A stretch of 64,000 nt of DNA from Nigrospora sphaerica (taxonomy: Eukaryota; Ascomycota; Sordariomycetes; Amphisphaeriales; Apiosporaceae): NCBI GenBank assembly GCA_018287875.1, contig JAGVVL010000013.1, positions 496,001 to 560,000 on the forward strand. Direction: 5' to 3'. The translations under genes were made by a program, and so were the position numbers. Within the stretch, counting starts at the first letter, position 1. Every line of letters begins with the position of its first letter. Under the pieces are notes generated by a model. That model did no database searches. It saw only the letters and a list, made by a program, of their open reading frames with translations, and had not been told where the DNA came from. Below are positions 55,552 through 64,000 of this stretch, piece by piece.

Positions 55552-57202
55552 ATGTCTCTGAATTTTCGCGCCGTCGTCGTTGGCGCCGGTATTGGTGGCC
55601 TGGCGTTCGCCATTCTCGCGCGCGCCCAAGGTCTCGAGGTGACGGTGGTGGAGAAGGCCGAGGACCTCGCCCCTGTGAGACCCGGACCTTCAGTCTCCAA
55701 GTTTCACAAGAAATTGACTAATGCATGCGCCGCCCGATTCCCCCAGGTCGGTGCAGGCATCCAGATCCCCCCGAACGCATCGCGCATCTGGGCTGGGCAC
55801 CGAAATGGCAGCCTACTCACCGAGCTGAAGAAGTTTTCTGTCGTCTCCGAGGCTACGCATCTGCGGCGGTGGCGTGATGGCACACTCCTGTGTACGCGCA
55901 CAGTCGGAGAGACTTTGGATGAGAAATACCCTTGGCTGTACGCAATTTCAACAAGGCCAAAAGAAAGGCGTTCACCTTTACGTTAGGCGATGGTGTGGAG
56001 GTAGCTGGCACAGAACTAATCAACTCTTAGGGTTATTCACCGAGCAGATTACCAACGTGTGCTAGTCCAGGAAGCGCGCGACTTGGGCGTCGTCATCAGG
56101 CTGGGGTCTCATGTGGAAACCGTCGATTTCGAACGCACTAGATTGACGTTGCGTTCCGGCGAGATCATCGCTGCTGATGTTATCATTGGCGCGGACGGTG
56201 AGCAGCTTTTGTCAAGTCCCGACTGCGGCATGGCTGATTCCCTTGGCAAGGCTTATGGTCGAGCCTCCGTGGCGAAGTCTTGGGACAAGCCTCCCCTCCA
56301 CAGGAAACCGGCGACCTTGCTTACCGAGGGACCTTCTCCCTGGCCGCCCTCCGCGCGCTCAACGACCCCGATACCAAAGAGCTGTGCAGCAGAAATATCG
56401 TCAGTGTGTGGGTCGGACCAGAGAGCCACGCAGTGCTCTACCCTGTCCGATGCGGGAATGAGTTCAATCTGGTGCTAACTCGTCCCGATACTCTGCCATC
56501 AGACGTGAGAAGTGAAGAAGGCAACCTTGAAGAGATGAGGGCTCTGTTCCAGGATTGGGATCCCGTGTGAGTTCAGGCAGCAATTTTACTTTTCTCAGCA
56601 TTGCGCTCATCTATCGCCATCATGTCTAGGCTTACAAGGATCTTGTCGATGTTCCCATCTGTCCTGAAATGGAAGATGATGCACCACGAAGAACTGGACA
56701 CTTGGACACGCGTCAGTTGTCCACCCGACCACACCTGACCACTTTAATGCTTACCATTGACAAGAACAATGTGGCTTTGCTGGGCGATGCATGTCATCCA
56801 TCTCTGCCCTACCAAGCCCAGGGCGCAGCCATGGCCGTCGAAGACGGCGCGGTACTTGCCATCCTTTTGGGCCGCTTCCAACAAGCCTTACGAAGGGCCG
56901 ATGACGCGGCCGTTCACCGGTTGACCGTGGCGAAGGTGCTTCAGGGATACGAAGCTCTTCAGAAAGCCAGGACGACGACGATGCAGCGCGGCTCCGTAGA
57001 AAACCAACACTTGTACCACCTGGCCGACGGCGTGGAGCAGGAAGAACGCGACAGGATCCTCCGGGAGGCGGATTGGAGGGAGAAGCCGATGGGGGAAGCC
57101 GAGGCGCACATCTGGATCGATGTTCGCTACCAGAAAGCAATCGTAGGGCGGGATACTATAGCAGATGTAGAGGGACAATGGGCTAAGATGGTCGCGACGT
57201 GA
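55552..57202 (+). CDS. FAD-dependent monooxygenase, salicylate-hydroxylase type
   Basis: Flavin monooxygenase that hydroxylates aromatic substrates with NAD(P)H and O2. Six exons join in phase: 55552-55674, 55747-55937, 56031-56197, 56251-56566, 56630-56711 and 56765-57202, giving 438 aa, the usual size. FAD-binding GxGxxG: VVVGAGIGGLAFAILARAQG (residues ~8-27), then VGAGIQIPPNASR. HRADYQRVLVQEARDLGV follows the second intron. The DG motif is ADVIIGADGLWS, and the GD motif GDACHPSLPYQAQGAAM is near residues 300-316. All introns are GT-AG, 45-93 nt. The fungal-type tail MQRGSVENQHLYHLADG is present. No stop or frameshift. Divergent partner of the permease; together with the EthD gene it suggests aromatic catabolism or a tailoring step. 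Confidence 0.92.
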
Positions 57203-57318
57203 ACCTATCAAAATAGAGGGAGCCACCAATACAAAAATGCACTGATCAGACGGCAGGTTCCACCCCATGTTACCGCCCGCAACCGTGCTGACATGACTGC
57301 GCATTTACTTGCATATAT

Positions 57319-60300
57319 ATTATTATTATTATTGTTCTTACACCTAGCGACCTATCTAGGCCATGAGGACCCCCCGCGCATCTTAGCCTAGGAAAACCGT
57401 TCCGGGCTGACGTCCGGCCGGGTGAAAAACCTAGGTTCCGCTGCGTCGCACCGCTTCTATCTGCACTTTGACCTGCTATACCGAGATCGGGCTCAGCGCG
57501 CCCGCTTCCTAGCTGATAAGTTGATTCGCCAGCTGGAACATGTCCAGCCTGCCCGAGCGGAGTAGCCATCTCGCGATTATTCCTGCTTTTCCGGGGGTGT
57601 CGAGCATCCTATCCGTGTTTACCGGTCCTCCTAGAGCTTGGACGAGATACTCTCGTCTTTCTCTTTCCCGTGGGCAGAAAACGAGGATATGCCGGACGGT
57701 CTCCCTACCCTAACCGCAGTCACACCATGGGCTGTCGAAACCTGGAACCCTGCGCTTAAAAAGGAAGTCTCGTAGCTTAATCTTGCCGGTCCTCGCTTAG
57801 ACGAGGATCGAGCTCTCTGCCTTGTGAAGTCCTTTATGGAGCTTAAGGACGTGCTTATCTAGCGGCATCTTAGTTACTGCCGGGGCTCGCGCTATTCGGT
57901 TTTTCTGCGTTTGTTGCTATCTCTAAAGCCAGTCTCTCTCCTCAGCCTTATATGCTGAGTCTCTAGCTAGCCATTTGTTTAGCCACCTCTTACGATCGGG
58001 AGCGTCGGGGCCTTTCGGTCTACGCCGGCGAGTCGGTCTTATTAGAATCTATCTGGCTGCGTTATCGCATCTTACTTAAATAAGCGAGGCGATGCGTGGC
58101 TATTGGAACCTCTCTTCCGAAGCCGCCACTCTTTTATTAAGCCATACGTCTAAGGGCGATACGTAGGCTTCTGTTTCTAATGTCGTGGCTGCTGTCGCCT
58201 TGAAGGCCCCCGTGACTCTCGGGAGGCACTCAATTTAAATGTCACTTAGTGTCTTAGCCCTGCTTTTCGGAATGTGATGGTGCTATTCTGAGGCTCCGTA
58301 GCCTATAGCAGACTATACAACGGCTATGTAGACTTGGCGGGCTCGCTGGAGGGACGCGCCCTATATCGAGCCGGCTATCCGGTCTAAGGTATAGACCTAC
58401 GTCGCTATCTTCTTCGATATCGACTGGATATGGACGTCCTAGCGGAGACGTCTATCCACCTGGATACCAAGGACGCGGCAGGAGTCTTCTAGTTCGATTT
58501 CATGACCTTCTAAGGCTATCTTCGTATCCGGACCTTTCCGTCTTCGAGAGAAGTGGACTAGGTGATATTTCTAGACTGCGAAGGTTATACTATAGCTAGC
58601 TGCCTATTCTTTATAGATCCTATGAGCGGCTTCTAGCCACTCGCAGGTTTACTTAGGGTCTAAGCCGAAGCCCACGAGGTTTATGTTATCTACGAAGGCT
58701 ATAGTAGCTATCCTTAGTATAGCGTAGAGAGCCTTATAGAGACCGGCTATATAAAGGTAGAAGAGGATAAGCGATAAGGGTGAGCCCTATAGGACGCCTG
58801 CCGGGACTAAGATCTTGTCCGATTCCTAGCTATCGAAGAATAGCGTAGCCGACCGGTTAAATAGGAAGCTTCGGATCCAGCTAATAGTCCATATAGGGAC
58901 CCTTAGCGCTCGCAGGTTAGTAAGGAGCCTTCTATAGTCGACCGAGTTGAAAGCGCCCGAAATATCCAGCGATAGAAGGGTTGCTGCGCCTCCATATTTC
59001 CAGGCTGTGCGGACTAGGTCCGTTAGCAGCCGCAAGGCCGTTTCCGTAAAGCGGCCTTTCCAGTTGCCTATTTGTTCGTCCAGGAGTAGTCCGTTCTCTT
59101 TGGCAAAGCTAGCTAGCCATTGCGCTAGTAAACTCTCGATCGCTTTCCTTATAATGTTAAGCAGCGCAATAGGTCTCTATCCGCCGCCTTAATGATATTC
59201 GTTTAGCTGCTTTCCTAGCTTCCGGAGGATAACTGTGACTGCTTTCTGGAACGCTCTTAGATAGTATCCTATATACCAGCACGCTTCCGTTAAGGAGGCC
59301 AGGGCCTGGAAGAGGGGCTTTCCTAAGCGTTTAAGGAATCCGTTTAGAAGCTAGTCTAGTCCAGGTGCCTTCCACTAGCCTGCCTTAGTAAGGACGTCTT
59401 AGACTTGTTCTGCTATCACCTTGCTATCTATATCGAGAGGCGCTGCAAGCCGGTTTATTATTCGGAAGCTGGTGTACGTAGCCTTAAGGAGGGGATAGAA
59501 CCTCTCTTAGAAGGCTTCTGTTTTCTCCTTATAAGTCTTTACTTCGCCACGCGGTGTGTAGAGCGTAGGGACTGCTAGGGGTAACGGCGGTGCTGCTCCT
59601 TCTGTTCTTACCTATCTCGCAATATTCTAGACGCCAGCTGGCTAGCTAGACGCCTTGTGGAGCATATATCTTTAAGACGCTGTCTTAGCTTCTCGGATTG
59701 CTTTCTTCTTTAAGAGAGTTGACTACCGGAGGGCTCGCTAAGCTGCATCCGTCCTATCGGAAAGCTATATCCGCTAGGCTCTTCGCTCCTTCTTTATAGT
59801 TTCTTCTATCTTACGGTTCCACTAGGCTTTACCTCTCCCTTTAGAGTAGCGGAGGGGGGCAACTAGGTCGGCTATCCAAGTTAATTCCTTAGTTAACGTT
59901 TCGGTGTAGCTGTCGATTTCTTCTAGTGTCTCGAGTCGCCCTGGTTATAGTAGGTGTGCCGCTTCTGCCTTCGCCTAGTTATAGTCAGCTGTTTTCTAGC
60001 TGCGTCGTGGCCTGTCTTAGCAGTCTATACAGGGTCCAGCTACGTGTATCACCTAGGGGAGGTGATCGGATCTAGCAAATGGGGCGTACCCGTTGTAGGC
60101 AGCTCGGAGATCGTCCGTGGCCCACGCTAAGTCGATTGTGGAGTCTATGCACCCTCTTCGAGTCCATGTCGGTGTTCTAAGGGGAGTGATCAGCTGGAGT
60201 CTCTAGGATTCTGCTAGCTAGAGCAGCTTGTTGGCTGCATTATAGGGTCGGACGTTGTATCCTCCCTAGACGGGGTGGTGGACGTTAAAGTCTCCCACAA

Positions 60301-61700
60301 GGACTGTTCGTCTTAGCAAGGGTTTAGTATAAAGGGCTTCGATAGCGGGCAGGTCCGATCTGCTAGTGGACTTAAGGGGGGGCGAGTATATGCAGACAAC
60401 TATTATAAGACCGTCTAGTAGTTGGATTGTGATACGACACCTATCTGGCTGCGCCTTATATGTCCACTACGCTAGGGTATACTTCTTATTAATATAGATA
60501 TATACCCTACCTCCCTCGGTTATATAAAGTAGGTGGTATAGAGAGGATCTCGGGTAGTAAGTAGTTGGTATATATGGGTTTCGCTAGGGCTCTTAAATAG
60601 CCAGGACGTCGTACTCTTCGGAGATAGCATCGACTGCTAGGATCTGTGCTTTCTTACTTTTCTACGTGTTCTAGTGTAGGATCCTTAGCGCTGTCATAGT
60701 CGAGCGTGGATGCTGTTTAATGTTAACTCCGGTATTTCGATGACCATGTTGTCTGTCTCTTCGTGGGTTCTGCTGTGGGCTTTGCTAGTGCTTCTAATAC
60801 GGCAGCTGGTTGCTCGACGCTTCCGCGGCTGTACTGTCTACCAGTCCTCGGCTGTTGGCTTAGGGGGTTCTTACAAGGGCAGTGCGAATCCCTTCGGTCT
60901 TATAATATAAGTAGCCTTAGCGATCTGGACCTGCTCCTAGCGGACTGGACACTCCTTAGACTATGTAGTGTGTGGTCCTCGGCATGCTGGACAGCAGTAC
61001 CGGCTCTTATTCTCAGCTTCTGGGTATTCTTTATCGTTATGCTTTGTTAAAGAGCAGAGCCCGCACTTACGTACGTGGCGGCAGATACAGGCGATATGTC
61101 TATAACGGTAGCAGTGGTAGCATTGCTTAAGCTGTGCTCCTTTAGCGAAGGGCTCGTATAGATAGTAGCCATACTGCTAAATAAGGCCGTCTCGGTATAG
61201 CTGTTCCGCTTATTAAACCGTGGGTACTGCAATATATAGGGCCGTGACCTTCCTAAACGAGGTCTTAGCGTTGCGAGGGAGCTTGGCCTCTAGGACGTCG
61301 ATGGGGCCGCCGGGCTGGTTCCGGAATTGGACTCCTAGCTGCCCTTGGTTCGTCTCTATGGCCTCCTTGTTGATGCTATAGGCCACCACCAGGATCTTTC
61401 TCTTCTAGATAAAGGCGTTCTCTCCGAAGGCCTTGGTAGTCCAGGCCCAGTCGGTTTCCAGCTATCGCTTCTCTTCTGCTGTCTTGCAGGTAATAGCATA
61501 GTCTCCGCTAGGAAGCTTCTGTGCGGCCTTCAGTTCCTGCGGCCTTGACCGTTACCTCCTATTCGTGTCGAGGAGGCAGAGTCTTGGCTACCTGGGGGGC
61601 CCTGGACGCTAAGGCTGCGGTAAGGGCAGTAGCGGCTGCAGCGTACGTCTTAGGAGCTTTAATTTCCTTATAGATAGCTTGCAACGTGTTCTCGATAGTA
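57319..61700 (-). mobile_element. Tad-type LINE, copy 3, RIP-mutated, 5' part displaced by copy 4
   Basis: The 3' (TAA)n tail is at 57319-57334 and the element reads leftward. ORF2 and most of ORF1 are present, collinear with copies 1 and 2, with many stops. At ~61700, inside ORF1, the sequence CTCGATAGTA meets the tail of copy 4. The 5' portion either lies beyond the window or was lost, so its target duplication cannot be seen. Confidence 0.85.
57509..60697 (-). pseudogene. Tad ORF2, copy 3
   Basis: 3189 bp like copy 1, so no net indel, but broken by frequent TAG/TAA codons throughout. It is the most RIP-damaged of the four copies. The endonuclease-RT-Cys-cluster layout is recognisable by alignment to copy 1; the longest clean stretch (58826-59035) covers LSLDISGAFNSVDY. 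Upstream ORF1 (60694 to 61700) retains GSAL... and partially mutated knuckles. Confidence 0.82.
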
Positions 61701-64000
61701 TTATTATTATTATTATTATTATTCTTACACCTAGCGACCTATCAAGGCCATGAGGACCCCCTACGCATCTTAGCCTAGGAAAACCGTTCCGGGCTAACGT
61801 CCGGCCGGGTGAAAAACCTAGGTTCCGCTGCGTCGCACCGCACTTGTCTACTCTCTAGCCTGCCATACCGAGATCGGGCTCAGCGTGCCCGCTTCCTAGC
61901 TGATAAGCTGATTCGCAAGCTGGAACATGCCTAGCCTTCCCGAGCGGAGTAGCCATCTTGCGATAATCCCAGCTTTTCCTGGCGTGTCTAGCATCCTGTC
62001 TGTGTCGATCGGCTCTCCTAGAGCTTGGACGAGATGCTCTCGTCTTTCTCTCTCCCTTGGGCAGAAAACGAGGATATGTCGGACGGTCTCCCTGCCCTGA
62101 CCGCAGACGCACCATGGGCTGTCGAAGCCTGGAACCTTGCGCTTAAAAAGGAAGTCTCGCAGCCCAATCTTGCCAGTCCTCGCTTAGACGAGGATGGAGC
62201 TCTCTGCCTTATGGAGTCCCCTATGGAGCTTAAGGACGTGCTTGTCTGGCGGCATCTTAGTTGCTGCCGGGGCTCGTGCTATTCGATTTTGCTGCGTTTG
62301 TTGCCATCTCTGAAGCCAGTCTCTCTCCTCAGCCTTGTGTGCTGAGTCTCCAGCTAGCCATTCGTCTAGCCACCTCTTACGATTAGGAGCGTCGGGGCCT
62401 TTCGGTCTACGCCAGCGAGTCGGTCTTGTTAGGATCCATCTAGCTGCGCTATCGCACCTTGCTTGGATAAGTGATGCGATACGCGGCTGTTGGAGCCTCT
62501 CTTCCGATGCCGCCACCCTTCTGTTGAGCCACGTGTCTAAGGGGGACACGTAAGCTTCCGTTTCTAGTACTGCAGTGGCCGTGGCTTTGAAAGCTCCTGT
62601 GACCTTTCGGAGGCACTCTATCTGGACGTCGTTAAGTGCCTTGGCTCTATTTTTCGAGATCTGGCGGTGCTACTCTGAAGCTCCATAGCCTATCGCAGAC
62701 CGTACGACGGCTGTATAGACTTGGCGGGCTCGCTGGAGAGACGCGCCCCATGTCGAGCCGGCTATCCGGTCTAGAGCATAGACCTGCGTCGCCATCTTCT
62801 TCGATATCGACTGGATGTGGACGTCCCAGCGGAGGCGTCTATCCACCTGGATGCCAAGGACGCGGCAGGAGTCTTCTGGTTCGATTTCGTGGCCTTCTAA
62901 GGCTAACTTTATATCCGGACCTTTCCGTCTTCGAGAGAAGTGGACTAGGTGATATTTCTAGACTGCGAAGGTCATACCGTGGCTGACTGCCCATTCTTTA
63001 CAGATCCTGTGAGCGGCTTCCAGCCGCTCGCAGGTCTGCTCGGGGTTTAAACTAAAGCCCATAAGGTTCGTGTTGTCTGCGAAGGCTATAGTAGCTGTCC
63101 CTGGTACAGCGCGGAGAGCCTTATAAAGACCGGCTGTATAGAGGCAGAAGAGGATAGGCAATAAGGGTGAGCCCTGCGGGACGCCTGCCAGGACTGGGAT
63201 CTCGTCCGATTCCTGGCTATCGAAGAATAGCGTAGTGGACCGGTTGGATAAGAAGTTTCGGATCCAGCTAATAGTCCATATAGGGACCCTTAGCGCTCGC
63301 AGGTTAGCGAGGAGCCTTCCATAGTCGACCGAGTCGAAAGCGCCCGAAATATCTAGCGATAGAAGGGTTGCTGCGCCTCCATGTTTCCAGGCTATGCGGA
63401 CTAGGTCCGTTAGCAACTGTAAGGCTGTTTCCGTGGAGCGGCCTTTCTGGTTGCCTATCTGTTCGTCCGGGAGCAGTCCATTCTCTTCGGCAAAGCTAGC
63501 TAGCCGTTGCGCTAGTAGGCTCTCGATCGCTTTCCCTATAGTGTTGAGTAACGCGATAGGTCTCCATCCGCCGGCTTGGTGATACTCGTTTGGCTGCTTT
63601 CCTGGCTTCCGGAGGATGACGGTGACTGCTTTCCGGAACGCTCTTAGATAGTATCCTATATACCAGCACGCTTCCGCTAGGGAGGCTAAGGCTTTAAAGA
63701 GGGGCTTTCCTAGGCGTTTAAGGAATCCGTTCGGAAGCTGGTCTGGTCCAGGTGCTTTCCACTGGCCTGCCTTAGTAAGGACGTCTTGGACTTGTTCTGT
63801 TGTCACCTTGCTGTCCATATCGAGAGGCGCTGCGAGCCAGTTCGTTGTTCGGAAGCCAGTGTACGTAGCCTTAGGGAGGGGATAGAACCTCTCTCAGAAG
63901 GCCTCTGTTTTCTCCTTATGGGTCGTTGCTTCGCCACGTGGTGTGTAGAGTGTAGGGACTGCCGGGGGTAACGGCGGTGCTGCTCCTTCCGTTCTTGCCC
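61701..64000 (-). mobile_element. Tad-type LINE, copy 4 (5' part outside window), inside copy 3
   Basis: It begins with the longest (TAA)n tail (about 61701-61723), then the 3' UTR and ORF2 as in the other copies. It runs past the window end within ORF2, upstream of the RT. It is less mutated than copy 3, consistent with a later insertion into it. Confidence 0.85.
61896..64000 (-). pseudogene. Tad ORF2, copy 4 (partial)
   Basis: Stop at 61896-61898. RT is in an open frame of 286 codons (63818-62958) with LSLDISGAFDSVDY, GVPQGSPLLPILF and FADN where the active site should be FADD (Asp to Asn, GAC to AAC). The C-terminal part, 62549-62184, is open. Stops lie between. The active-site change alone would kill it. 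Confidence 0.85.

Overview
The window looks like a repeat-rich accessory region of a filamentous ascomycete (Pezizomycotina, probably Sordariomycetes; species not determinable from sequence alone). The evidence is short GT-AG introns in GC-rich genes, Tad-type LINEs, Fot1/pogo-type DNA elements, Copia and Gypsy LTR retrotransposons, and many AT-rich, stop-riddled repeats whose changes (CAA/CAG to TAA/TAG, TGG to TAG, GAC to AAC) fit repeat-induced point mutation (RIP). More than half of the window is transposon.

Layout. 1-528: 3' end of a pogo-like element. 0.8-12.4 kb: an island of enzyme, transporter and regulator genes, namely an intact 565-aa MFS exporter (791-3058, seven exons), an SREBP-type bHLH factor (5997-7385), a decayed 2-oxoglutarate oxygenase-like gene (7931-8900) and an alpha/beta-hydrolase gene (9825-12434) split by Fot1-like element A. 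12.6-36.3 kb: Fot1-like elements B and C and a RIP-degraded chromodomain Gypsy element (15462-29517). That element carries solo LTRs (one inside another), a full-length Tad LINE and a complete pogo element. A 4.5-kb stretch of host DNA (29.5-34.1 kb) lies between Gypsy and element C. 37-40.3 kb: a hypothetical Cys-containing gene and an EthD-domain gene. 40.5-52.5 kb: a second full-length Tad that landed in a kinase-family gene remnant and was later split by a 7.2-kb Copia element with identical LTRs. 53.5-57.2 kb: an ACS/Dal5-type MFS gene and a salicylate-hydroxylase-type FAD monooxygenase, divergent and both intact. 57.3-64 kb: a third Tad, interrupted by a fourth that runs off the window.

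How the genes may work together (inference). The left island (exporter, bHLH regulator, oxygenase remnant, hydrolase) and the right island (EthD protein, anion symporter, flavin monooxygenase) both look like pieces of secondary-metabolite or aromatic-compound modules. No PKS, NRPS or terpene-synthase core gene is visible. At least three insertions hit genes or other elements precisely, and target-site duplications allow an order of events: Gypsy before its Tad, pogo and solo LTRs; Tad copy 2 before Copia; Tad copy 3 before copy 4.

Most unusual candidate: a spliced-looking gene on the antisense strand between pol and the 3' LTR of the Copia element. No completely new system could be demonstrated.
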